Source: [Phialemoniopsis] sp. UDSM-2020
Taxonomy: Eukaryota; Ascomycota; Sordariomycetes; Thyridiales; Thyridiaceae
Assembly: GCA_018873225.1 (NCBI GenBank)
Contig: JAEILZ010000003.1
Location: 558,001-622,000, forward strand
Length of the DNA: 64,000 bases
Reading direction: 5' to 3'
Shown: positions 32,432-43,650 of the stretch, in pieces
Layout: each line of letters starts with the position of its first letter
How positions within the stretch are numbered: position 1 is the stretch's first letter
Translations under genes and position numbers: made by a program
The notes under the pieces: model-generated
Databases searched by the model: none
Seen by the model: only the letters and a program-made list of their open reading frames with translations
What the model was told of the DNA's origin: nothing

Positions 32432-35345
32432 GGCAGGGCTAGACCAGGGACCTTCGTCCTGCGCCGCAAAACCCAGGTCCCTTTGACACGCAACCGCGCG
32501 GGCACGAACGACAGATGACAGGTGTCAGAGGTCCTGGATTGGATCCTCCCGAGCATGGCCGCCGTTCTTTGGTTGAGATGACGATGATGCACTTCGGCCT
32601 CCACCAGGGTCAGAAGCAGGCAGGGCCATTGACCCAATCAAAAGAGTCCGTGCTGTTGAGTTTGGGAGGCCGCAGGTCGACGACCAGCATCCGGGAGGGA
32701 CTGTGCGCTGCCTTAGCACGTACGTCTTTTCCTGTCTAACCAAAGTATCCGTAGGCTGTATGTAGGTATTGCACGACACTGGCTTGCCTGCAGGGCCAAC
32801 GGGTAATTGCGTTTTGCAAGCCACGTCCGGGCTTGGGCTCGCCTGGACCTGTGCTAGATGGTTGACGGATCTAAACCGCTCAGAGATCGAGTTGTATGCA
32901 CGGGCAATAGTGATCGACAAGGCCATACCACAAAGACGCTGGGACGGTGTTGATTAATCTGTTGCTTGCCCACATAGTTCTCCCGTCACCCCACGATCAA
33001 AAGACCACGAGCTCCAGGAACGATTGGGCATCTTGCGGGTCTCACACATCTCTCTCTGTGCCGGGCTGAGAACTGAGCGATCAGCTCGTGGGCCAAGCCA
33101 AGACAGCGAACCGTTCTCGCGCCAGGCCTCAATGGAGAGGTTGTTGCGAGCACTACAGCGAATCTCGCCCCATCTTGCTTCGGAGCGGGGACGCAATGAC
33201 GAAGGTTGCAACGGCAGCGAGACAGGACAGAGAAGGGGACTCAAATGCCTAGTACGTTAGCTACCTAGCTTCATCGACGCAGCGCATGGCGATCTGCAGG
33301 TCTGCATCGACTTTTTTGCGGAACTTGACGGCGTATGGTTGCGACCCGTCATCTGGCATGGCTCAAGCAACACAATGTCAAGAATATACGCAATATGATG
33401 TGTGTTGTGTTTGATGACAGCACGCACGCGGGGCGGCTCTGCTCATCGCGGACAAGGGGGGAGCGCAAGGAAGCCCAAGCAGCCGATGGGAAACAGACTG
33501 GTGATCCCTGGAGCGGCTGCGACGGATAGGTGGGGTTGGCTGTCCGTGGTGAGGCTTGGTGGGTAATTGGAGATTGGGCATCGGACCGGTTTGCTCATTC
33601 TTGGCAAGAGGCGTGCGCGCTCGCGCTGAGGCGGTTCCTCAAAACGTGCCTGGTGACTTTGATGTTTGTATTTTGCGGATGATTCCGTCCAGTCTGATCA
33701 GATATGAAAACCCACAGCGCAAAGTTGTATTCAGAGAAGCGCTGTATCACGTCTTCTGGACAAGCATTGGACCGCCGTTGCCGGTTTGCCCAGCACATCC
33801 GGTGCACCCCGTGTCCGTGTGTCCAGGACCAAACATGCTCCTCAATGTATCATAGCCGATGGCTGTAACGTGTGTCGGCAGCAGGCTGGTGCGTCCCTGG
33901 CAAGCTCGTTTCCTCGGTGTGACAGGGTGAGCTGAGTGACATGACACTGACCGTGGTCAAGTCATCCGCGGAAATAGCGCATCCCGCTAGAGGCTACCTA
34001 GCCGCCTCGAGATGAAGCCAAAAGTCCAATAAACCCGGGCAACAATTGAATGATCTGATTAGGCACACGTTAGGGTATCAACTACTGCTACCTTGGCTTG
34101 CTTGGTTCGAAAGGAAAGCTGTGAGTCCGGGCGCCTTTTCGGGGATCCGCATCAGTGTCAGAACCTACTCTACACCTAGCGCGCCCGCGAGCGGATCGAG
34201 CATGGATTAGCCTGGTTACTTCGTGCAGTTGCTGCAAGTTTGCAAGCTCGAATCCCACACGGGAAAGACGGCCGTACCCGCTCCCCGTCTTGCCATCCCG
34301 CCCACACACACGCACTCCCGTACCGTAGCTGACAGGAGGGGGTGCGCAAATCGACAAACCCCTGACGGCGGTTCCTTTGCTTGAAGCTGCTGTTGGAGGT
34401 GGTGCTCGACCCGTTTTCTGCTCAATCGATCTGCTAGACGGAAACCGCATAAAACAAGCAAGGGGGACCAAGCATCAATGCCAGCACACACGTACATACA
34501 TAATTGATGACGAATTGAGATATGTGGGTTTGTCTATGTCGATGAAAGAGAGCGCCTGGAACTCCTTGCCCTTACTGTGTAAGAAAAGCTGTTGCAGAGT
34601 AGTATCAGGATCCAATGTTTCTTTCTTGCCATGTCTGGGCGACAACTCGAGGTAACAAGAACCATAGGGCTTCATGCCCTCGCGAAAAAGAGCAGACAAG
34701 GAATACGTACACAGTCGCGCAGGGATATTCTGACAGGCAGGGTCTCTTCCCGGATATCTCCACTCTAGTTTTGACTTCGTGCTCTGCCGCCGCGATCTAC
34801 CCTACCGACCCTGTGCCATCTGGTTTCCGAATGCCAGTCCCGAGGTTGCGCGTGAACACGGTTTCTGTCATCTAGATCGTCCGCCGAATGCAGTTTCCGT
34901 CGAACCCTTGCTTAGTCGATCAAAGGGATGGAATGCCGGAAGGCAATGGCTTCGCAAGTGCCTCGTGTATCGTCACTTATCAGATTGGCAAAAAAGAGAC
35001 TGGTCGTCTCGCGGCCGCGCGCTTTCAACTCCCCGTGGTTCTGCCGTACCCAAGCGGTATCCACAGCTTTCGGAGCAAGGTACGGGCAAACTTGTAGTCG
35101 CCGTCTGATGCCTGTCTCTTGTCTATGGTCGCAATCGACCCGCCTTTGCCCGCCCGTCCAGCCGCGTCCCATGGGTACGGACGGGAGACACCCATATCAC
35201 TTATTCCTTGGCGATATTGACCGGTGAAGCCACGGTGAGCCGCTCCAGCTCGGTGTCATTACTCTATCTCTTCGTCACTGTTCTGCCATTGAGAGAACGG
35301 ACGAAAGTTCTCTGTTCAGGTTCTGTTTTCCCATGCCTGTTTACT

Positions 35346-35368
35346 CGGCCGAGCTGCCGGCCGAGCTG
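35346..35368. repeat. Direct repeat of CGGCCGAGCTG, 12-bp period
   Basis: Two copies of the 11-mer CGGCCGAGCTG are separated by one base in the gene-free interval. Confidence 0.5.
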
Positions 35369-37016
35369 TGCGTTGGTCGGGAATTCCCTTGCCTCTTGCA
35401 TGACAATACGAAGCCCCTTCGTTTCACGCATATGAGACTTGGGAATCAAAACAACATCTTCTCGAAAGTCTTCGAGGGGGGTGCTACTCCATGGGCGCTT
35501 GAGCCAGACCAATGATCAGACAGCTTTGGTCAGTGTCTTGTTCTTGAAAATATCATGATCAACAACTGTTGCTAGGCCCTTTTGCGGTCTCGGTGTCGGC
35601 CTCAAATATGCTGTGTCATGTACCTGTCGTGCATTTGCATGCAGGCCAATACGGCCATGCCGAGGCAAAGTCTAGCAACACGGCATGGCGGAGGGAAGCA
35701 GCCCTACATAGACCATTTGTTCATTTAGCCATCCTCACAAGTGTGAGCTTGCTTGGACGCTCGAGCTCAGAAGATCAGATATTCTAGACTTCTGTGCGTT
35801 TGTCGCATACCGCGTCTCGAAAGACACGCAGATCCGTCCAGCTGAGAGCCCGGTCCGTTCACTCCCATGGACGAGAGACCAGGGTCCATCCTGTGAGCAG
35901 ATCACGTCACCGAAGCCGAAGGACAGAACACACGGCCCATCTCTAGGCAAGAGAGAGGAAGCATTACGATCGCTTGCTGGCCGCATAGGGACCAGCCCCG
36001 GCCTCCACCCTCCGGGTCCCCCGTCGCAGCATGATTCGACAGATCTCGCGTCTCACAAACAGAAACTCGCAGAAGACGCACACAGAGTCAAAGAGACTGC
36101 GTTATCTCGCAGCACCGCCCGCATACCGCGGCCAACAAGCCACCGGCAGATCCCAGATGCATAGGTACGCACAGGCCTCCCCCCTTCGTGATCGATGAGG
36201 TGTCGTCTTTGTATGTGGGTTGCGGATGCAAGAAGAAGGGACGATCAGATTCTTGGCTTCTTCCAGGTTCTTCGCCCAGCGTGGGCACGGAGTCCAACAG
36301 CATGGACAGAAGCTCTCTCTCTCCTCGGTTGCCCCCCCAAATCCACGGGCTGGAGAGTAGCATTGTTAGGATGTGCAATGCAATAGATTGTGATGCATGC
36401 AGCTACCCGTCCGTGCCATTTTGCTCACTTCTCACTTTTACCAGATTTTCCTTCGTGGGCCGTCCAGTCGATGTCCCGGGTATCTCGACGAGACTGTCCA
36501 AACATTGCTGGTAACGAGCCTGCACAACGTAGCTGTGATCAGCCCCCTTTCAAATGTCTCCAACCTACCGGAGTCCTTTCCCCCGCTCCGGACTGCGGCA
36601 CCATGGTTGCTTTTCCAAAGGATCACTACGAAGTATGCAGCAGCGGCAGGGTGCACTGGAAGCAAACAGCAAGATGTCATGCATACTTATTGCATCGCAC
36701 AGAGCTAGCCTAGTCGAGCAATCCATTCCGCTAGTTTGGGGACCACGTAGATGTGTTGTTGTCGCCAGCGGTCGCTGGCTAGCCATCGATCAGGGATGTC
36801 ACTAGGACAGTAGGGTCCTGTACGAGACACGGGACTCCTGATCACATTTTACATAATACGTGATTCTTGACTCTATCTTCGCTGCGTCTGTGCTCCGCTG
36901 TAGAACTGTTTATCCACATCATACCTGATCAATGTTGGATCTGGTGCGCGGTATTCCTATCATCGCCTTGGTCAAAATGAAACTGACAAACCCTAGTTCC
37001 TGGGAGGGAAGTCCCT

Positions 37017-38557
37017 CTAAGACACCATGTTTCCCCAGTTACCCTTAGCCCTGCGTAAAGCGCTGGCCTTGCCGGCTGTCCTGGTCCTTGCTGCCAGATT
37101 CACCTCTTGCCCTCCGTTGTCCCACTCCGTCATAAGGTCTTGTGATGTTCTAAAGCCATCTGACTCCTTGAAAATGGTAGTATACAGGCTAGTCAGGTTG
37201 TCAGCGAGCGCCTGTATGCTCTGAATGCGCTCGCCATCTGGTAAGGATTCAATCTCGAAGGTCCCGGCCTGCTCGTTAATCTTGCCGGCGATCTTGCCGT
37301 CGACGACAAGAAAGCCAAGGATGTCCTGAGTCTCGGCCTCGCTGATACGTAGCTGCTTCGCAATCCATGACAAGCTCATGCGAGTGTAGGGAGCAATGAG
37401 CTTCAGGACTGCTTTGGTGCGCATGTTGCGCGTCACCTCGTCAATGTTCTCGGCGATGAAGGGATCTGCGAGCAGGTCCTTGTTCTTCTGCAAGACGTCC
37501 TCGTACTTGTGAATGTCGTCTCGCTGGTAAGCGTCCACAAGATCAGTCATGGCTGCTATGCGAGGGTCGTTTTTGTAGGGCTTGGTTTCCTGAGAATCAA
37601 ATGGGTTGATGTCTGAGCCCATCAACATGGTAGTAAGTAGCAGGTACTTGAGCACCTGGATGCGCTGTAGCGAGCCCGCCTCGTCATAGTTGCGGAACGA
37701 CTCGAAGAAGTCACTCTGAGCGTCTTTCCAGTTCTCCTCGCTCATATGCATCTTGCCACCACACTCTCGGATGATGCCCATGATTTTGGGATGTGGTACG
37801 GCGGAGCGGACCTTGAGTGCCCGCTGGTACAGACGCTTGAGCTGCTTGTTGTTCTTCGTCTCTGCATACATCTGGATCTCCAGAGCATAAATCTCAAGGG
37901 AGTAGGTGCCCTTGCTGGGATCATCGCTGCCATCTTCCTTCTGGCAAGCCTTGTGGAGGTCCTTAAGCTTCTTCATCACAGAGTGGTAGTCCTTCCGGTC
38001 GAGGAGAAGCTTGGCGAGCTTAATGTTGGTCTTGAGCCAGAGACGCTCGTTGTTGGTGCTCTGGAAACACTGCAGGGTGAGCGAATAGAAGTTCTCCATA
38101 CACTTGGCTGCCTCGGGATCCTCAGAGCTCTTCTCGATATAGTCGAGCATGTTGTTGATCGACTTTTCGGAGTAGTTGCGCGTGACAGCAGATTTGACAT
38201 AGGTGAGGAGCTCGGCATAGTGTTCGCTGGCCTAGAGAGAGGACCATCATTAGCTTCACCCCGTGCGAACATAGATGTAAGGCAGGACCTCACCTTGTCG
38301 TAGCGTTTCAACTTGAACTCGAGCTTTATAGCTTGCTTCAAGCCTTTGAATCCCCAATCGCCCTTCTCTTGCTCCAGTGCAGGTACACCCAAGAACTCGT
38401 CTATCGCCTCCTCTGGCTCTGACTGCTTCATCTGCTTGGCATTGTAGTATTTGTTCTCGATGTCGACCGCCCCCGAGTCCTCGTCATCGTCATCATCTTC
38501 GTATTCGAAGTCGTAGTCCTCATCCTCAGACGCTTGCATGAAGTCGTCATCCGACAT
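37017..38557 (-). CDS. CSN2: COP9 signalosome subunit 2
   Basis: Two exons, 38557-38294 and 38231-37017 with a 62-bp intron, give 492 aa. CSN2 is the helical-repeat subunit that holds the cullin end when the signalosome removes NEDD8 from cullin-RING ligases. The acidic N-terminus MSDDDFMQASEDEDYDFEYE is typical. It is followed by IENKYYNAKQMK and ALEQEKGDWGFKGLKQ, then by the TPR-like repeat. DYIEKSS, CLQCF-type helices (TLQCFQSTNNERLWLKTN) and a C-terminal PCI domain (about 290-450; LLADPFI, APYTRMSLSWIAKQLRIS) complete it. An in-frame ATG six codons upstream (38575) is less likely, because the family begins MSDDDF. The Asp run is coded by GAT/GAC repeats. Confidence 0.95.
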
Positions 38558-39090
38558 GATGGGCGATCGTTTCAATATCGCACCAGTATGTTGCAGAGGC
38601 TAGAGAGGACTGTGGTGTATTGTAAGGAATGATGTGTTTGATCCAAATGGATGGTGATTAAAGGGCTGAGCAGATGCAGAGAGTCGATGTTGCGAGGCTG
38701 CTCTTGCTTGGATTCGCGGGGTGAAGTGAGGTAGGGGTGAGTGGGTACCTTCCGTGGGGGAGCTCTTGCTGATGCCTGTCGCAGGGTTAGGGTATGAGCT
38801 GCTAAAGTTTCAGCGGCCTCAGTGGATTACCCACTGACGTGGTGGATTCCAGCGAATGAGATCAGGCGGGGGCGTGCTGGAAAATCAGCAGCAACTCTAC
38901 AAAATAACAACTAGGCTTATCTTATCAGCGAAGCCGGGGTCCATGCAGTGCACAGACCATCCAGGACCCAACTTCCAGACTTTCACCATCGCCACCTCTT
39001 TTTATCAGGCTGCACTGTCCATCTCCATCCTCTTGCGACAGCAAAACTCAGAACAACCTTGCGCCCACGATACCCTAATACTCTTCCACA
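38558..39090. other. Divergent promoter region CSN2/CWC25
   Basis: The 533-bp interval lies between two outward genes. It contains no supported gene and should include both promoters. Confidence 0.5.
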
Positions 39091-40443
39091 ATGGGAGGCG
39101 GCGACTTGAACCTCAAGAAGAGTTGGCACCCCCACCTCCTCACCAACCAGCGACGAGTATGGGAGTCTGAACAGGCGGCGCTCGCTGAGCGCAAGAAGAC
39201 CCAGGAGCGCATCGCCGAGCTCAAGAAGGAGCGGGCCGAGGAGGAGATCCAACGACAACTCGAAGCTTCTGGCGCTCGCAAGCGTGTCGATCGAGTAGAA
39301 TGGATGTATCAAGGCCCTAACGATGGCCAGGTCGGCACGGCTGAGGAGCGAGAGGCGTTCCTGCTAGGCAAACGGAGGATCGACACCATTCTGAAGGACG
39401 GTGAGACCAAGAAGCTCGAGAAGCACGCGAGCCAAGAGAGTTTTATGGCACTGCAAAACGCCAACAACGCACGCGACACTGCATCCAAGATCAGAGAAGA
39501 TCCTCTTCTCGCGATCAAGCGCCAAGAGCAGCAGGCCTACGAAGCAATGATGACTGATCCGCTCAAGAGGCGTCAGCTCTTGGCATCGATGGGCATCGTG
39601 GATGATAAGAAGGAGAAAAAGAAGGAGGACCGGCACCATAAGCGGAGGCATCATCACAGGCGGCGTCATCACGATGACGACTCTGACGACGAACGCCGGC
39701 ACAAGCGGAGGAGGTCAGACTCGGAGGAGCGACCGAGAAACGGGATGAGGCACGAGTCCGACGAAGTAGACAGGTCACGGAATCGCAGGCACGACTCGAG
39801 AGAACGGCGGCGCTACGACTCAGAGGACGAGGACCGGAGCCGGCGCGATAGGCGTGAGCACAAGGACCGTCGTAGCGGCGACAGGCGTGAGCGTTCGAGA
39901 TCCAGGTCACCAAAGCGCGATGCTTCACGAGATGGAGAGCGCCGGCGTTCACATCGTGACGAGGACGGTGAGCGCCAGAAAGCATCACGAGATGACTCTG
40001 GCGAGGAAGATCGCAGACCTCGACGTCCGAGATCACCGCGAAATGACAGAGACGACCGCGGGGATGGACATCGGGGAGAACGGCGCAATGGCGGCGGCTA
40101 TAGGGACTACAATGGAGACAGACCAAGCTACCGAGGAGACCGGCCGCGGAACGGAGGTGCGCCTCGTCCAGCCAACGACAAGAACGCAGAGGAGGAGAGA
40201 GCCCGCAAGTTGGCCGCGATGCAAGAGGCTGCTTCTGACCTGGACCAAGATCGCGAGCGACGGCTGGCAGATATCGAGTCGCGGGAGCGAGCAGAGCGCG
40301 AGGCCGATGAGCAGGCACGGCAGAGGGACAGCAAGTATGGCGATCGCGCCTTTGCCAACGGCCTACATCGCAAAGCCGGGGATATGGCTCTGGGCGACCG
40401 GATCGGCAGGAGCCGGCAAGGCTTGCAGAGAGATGACGACTAG
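39091..40443 (+). CDS. CWC25: Pre-mRNA splicing factor CWC25
   Basis: The intron-free gene encodes 450 aa. Cwc25 joins the activated spliceosome just before the first transesterification step. The N-terminal ~90 residues match the family: [19 protein letters not shown] (Cir_N-like helix) and a charged coiled segment [27 protein letters not shown] follows, then the family repeat [14 protein letters not shown] at about 90-103. The rest of the protein is an extended Arg/Glu/Asp/Ser-rich region (residues about 175-390) like other spliceosomal RS/RD tails, including [16 protein letters not shown]. The C-terminus has a second helix ([19 protein letters not shown]). Antisense frames over this gene are shadows caused by its charged, repetitive codons. 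Confidence 0.93.
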   Translation: MGGGDLNLKKSWHPHLLTNQRRVWESEQAALAERKKTQERIAELKKERAEEEIQRQLEASGARKRVDRVEWMYQGPNDGQVGTAEEREAFLLGKRRIDTILKDGETKKLEKHASQESFMALQNANNARDTASKIREDPLLAIKRQEQQAYEAMMTDPLKRRQLLASMGIVDDKKEKKKEDRHHKRRHHHRRRHHDDDSDDERRHKRRRSDSEERPRNGMRHESDEVDRSRNRRHDSRERRRYDSEDEDRSRRDRREHKDRRSGDRRERSRSRSPKRDASRDGERRRSHRDEDGERQKASRDDSGEEDRRPRRPRSPRNDRDDRGDGHRGERRNGGGYRDYNGDRPSYRGDRPRNGGAPRPANDKNAEEERARKLAAMQEAASDLDQDRERRLADIESRERAEREADEQARQRDSKYGDRAFANGLHRKAGDMALGDRIGRSRQGLQRDDD

Positions 40444-41929
40444 AACCAACGAGGTTTGTAGATAGTTCTTGAGAGATACCAGATCGTCTAGATTGCCGCA
40501 GAATATTACAACTGTGACTAGGCACACAGATACATGTACACGCATCGCAATTTTGCCGAGCCCAGTGACGAGTCCGCGTGATTCAAGGTCTAGCCAGATC
40601 TTATGTGAAAAGGGTTTGAGAAATGGGCTCCTAATGCCCTCAATTATTCTCAGACAGTTACCTACATTAAACTAAACCACGTAGAACCAAGACATAGGCT
40701 CCGAGTACTTTCTGCAACATTGCTTTTGGTTTCTGTAGCTGCACTTGCTAGGTATTCACTCGAAGAACATTGCTTCTCCCGGTTCTGTTGCTGTCAAATG
40801 CAGGAAAAACAAGCATCTTCGTGGAGCCGGCGAGACCCTGGAATAGCGCCCCGTCTAGAACTACCTGCATCCATGTCTGTACCCATTTCGAGTCGACCAG
40901 ACTAAGCCCTCCAGAGATTGTTGTCGGACCTCTTTTCTTTTATTTAGCGTGCATCTCCATAGCGCGGCGCCAAACATCGAAGGGGGGGCAAGTAACCATC
41001 CATGAATGGCATGTGCAGCGGTACCCCCATGATCATCAAGACAAAACCAAGTCGGCCTGGCCCAGTTCCACGGAGCCAATCGCCCTGGTTGATGGTCCAG
41101 AAGGGCGAACCAGAGAAACGGGAACTTTCTCTGCTCTGTGGATGTGCTGTATTTGGCGTGTAAATGAGCGTACCTATTTCTGTCAGCCCCACTGCCCTTG
41201 GACACCTTGGACAAATCCTCGGAGCTGCTGTCGATGTTTCTTGTTATTGCCTTTGTCTCCACTGACCTCATCAATTTCCCCATCTCCAATCTCAACCTGC
41301 ATACAAGGAAACCTGGCCGCTCTGGGTGTCCCATTGCGCCCACACCCAATTTACATTCCACATTGCGCATCCCACGCTGGGTGCACCGACTTGTCCCCTC
41401 GCGATCCTTTTGATTTGCTCCCTAGCCGAGCCATCATCTCAGCCTCATCTTCTACGTATTCTTCCCCCCTTCTCGCCCCCTTCACACTTTACCTACCTGT
41501 CTCTTCTCCAGACTTTCGCTCTCTGCTACCGTACCCACGGCAATTGGTGTCTCACCTGTGACCACAGCGCCCCCTCGTCTTCCCTCCTCGCTGTGTGTCT
41601 GCTCTCCTCCTAGACGCGCGCCGTCCCGTCTACCGCTCGCCTCATCTCGCCTCGCACCCTTCCCACCCCTCGCTGCCGCTCCACACAAAGCATTCAGGGA
41701 CTCGTCCATTCATTTGACATTTTCCTATCCCGACCACTCTCTCGAGTCCGTGCTCAATTCTCGTGGAACCTCCTTTGGTACTAGACTAGACGACTGCTCC
41801 GGACTCTTTGTTGCTTTTTCCAACATCTCCAGGTCCATCGTCATCCCCCCCATTCCTTCAACCAACAACGCGCGCACGCAACTTCCCCCGACCGCGACGA
41901 AACCGTTTTCGCATAACAGAATCGCAACG
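40444..41929. other. Intergenic and long pyrimidine-rich RHO3 leader
   Basis: No gene is supported. From about 41290 to the RHO3 start, the sequence is dominated by C and T with few purine runs, the usual pattern of transcription starts and leaders of strongly expressed fungal genes. Confidence 0.6.
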
Positions 41930-42911
41930 ATGCCTGCGCTGTGCGGAGGGTCAAAAACTGTCCAGCGCAAGCTTGTCTTGCTGTAAGCTATGCGCATCAC
42001 ATGCATTCTGCTCCTTTGCCCAAATGCAAGAGGGATTCATGGTGCCTCGTGCCTCCATTGTTGATCTGCGCTAATCACTCATTCCTGCGCAGAGGCGATG
42101 GTGCTTGCGGAAAGACGTCACTGCTGAATGTGTTCACGCGAGGGTAAGGAACCTTTTGCTCGCCTCCCACGTCTTCTTCTCTCCCTTTGCTAATCGATGC
42201 GCAAATTGCAGTTACTTCCCGACTGTCTACGAACCCACTGTCTTTGAGAACTACGTCCACGGTATGTGCAGCAATGTGCTGGAGCGGAAGGGTGAGAAGG
42301 AGAAACTAACAGGGTCTCCTTTCGCAGACATCTTTGTCGACAATGTTCACATCGAGCTTTCACTATGGGACACAGCCGGACAAGAAGAATTCGATAGGCT
42401 AAGGAGTCTGTCCTACGGTACGCTCTTGGTTCTCCCCTCCTCTTGGAAAGCAAGGTCATCAAGCCCCCCAAAGAAAACAAGCTAACAATGCCTCGCACCA
42501 GACGACACTGACCTCATCATGCTCTGCTACAGCGTCGACAGCCGCGACTCCCTCGAGAACGTCGAGTCCAAGTGGGTGGGCGAGATCGCCGACAACTGCC
42601 CGGGCGTCAAGCTCGTCCTCGTCGCGCTCAAGTGCGACCTGCGCGAGGCCGGCGACGACGAAGAGAACAACGAGAACGCCGCTGGCGCGGCCGACGGTGG
42701 CGCGGCCGCCCAGGGACAGCAGCAGCGCGAGAAGAAGCCCATGATCACGTACGACGCGGGCCTCGAGGTCGCGCGCCGGATCAACGCGCTGCGGTACCTC
42801 GAGTGCTCGGCCATGAGGAATCGCGGCGTCAACGAGGCCTTCACCGAGGCCGCGCGCGTGGCGCTCAGCGTCAAGAAGGACAGGGAAGATGGCAAGTGTG
42901 TGGTCATGTGA
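41930..42911 (+). CDS. RHO3: Rho3-type small GTPase
   Basis: Five exons, 41930-41982, 42093-42143, 42212-42261, 42328-42417 and 42502-42911, give 217 aa. All four introns fall within the first 85 codons. Rho3 controls polarised secretion and actin at growth sites. The G1 loop GDGACGKTS is completed across intron 1. The effector loop [16 protein letters not shown], the G3 motif [12 protein letters not shown], the Rho-type LKCDLRE (variant of TKxD) and ECSAMRN are present. The protein ends in CVVM, a CAAX box suggesting farnesylation. The N-terminus [11 protein letters not shown] matches Rho3. Between LKCDLRE and ITYDAGL lies a ~30-residue Ala/Gln/Glu-rich insertion (residues 131-160), replacing the normally short Rho insert region. 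Confidence 0.95.
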
Positions 42912-43650
42912 AAGGTTTTGACTGTGGAATGGATTCGAGTCGAGAGGTTGGAGAAAGAGCGAGGAGTTGCGAGACCAGAACGACGAATACCACGATGAGA
43001 TGCCCGCCTGAGAGAGCAGGACTCGGAAGCCCGGTTACCCAGATCCAGTGTACCCTCCGAGTCCCTTAGGGCGAGCGAGCGAGAGTGTTTGAAGACGAGA
43101 GAGAAGGAGACAGATTTCGACCAGGGCTCCGGAGAATACCCCCACGATGCGGCTTAACACCCTCGGCCCTCTTGTTACCCCCTTTTTGTGTTTGATTACG
43201 GCGTCTTCTTTGTTCGTTTCGTGGCCCACGAGCCATACTTACCCTGTTTATTCTACTATGTCTTTTGTCAATTCTTCATGTATATAAGTTCGAGTACGAC
43301 CTTTATTAGTTTCCCGCGCCGCGTATCATGAACCCCTGTTTTACTACTGCCAGGAATTTCCCCCTCGTCGCAAGTCCCCATGTGCATCATGTGTGACGAC
43401 GTGACTATGATACGGACTCTCGGTCATCTTCTCATAGTGACTAATATGGTCAAGTCCGAGAGGGTTTCCAATAGTCCTCGTACTTCAGATGTGTGTATTT
43501 ACCATTTAGAGTGCCCTGTACCCTCCAGTATACACTCATTTCTCCCTACAGGACAGCATCAATTCAAAAAGCCTAGCGTACACACAAGGATATCGTTCGC
43601 ACAGTGAAGATCCAGAAAACTATGACACACTTCTATCCTGCGCACCTCTT
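42912..43650. other. Convergent intergenic RHO3 / zinc-cluster regulator
   Basis: The interval holds the 3' flanks of both genes and no supported gene. Confidence 0.55.

Larger units (their letters stand above)
29839..37016. other. 7.2-kb gene-free interval
   Basis: No frame on either strand over this span has a recognisable domain, an extended reading length or a good splice partner. The base composition is balanced and not RIP-like. It lies upstream of the otubain gene and downstream of CSN2. Simple repeats occur at 30426 and 31461, and a 14-bp palindrome at 32418. It may hold long leaders, promoters or non-coding RNA. None can be delimited from sequence alone. Confidence 0.55.

Noticed and set aside
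34215..34270. tRNA-like T-loop text (CTCGAATCCCACACGGGA)
   Set aside because: The flanking stems do not pair and no D-arm or anticodon arm can be drawn.
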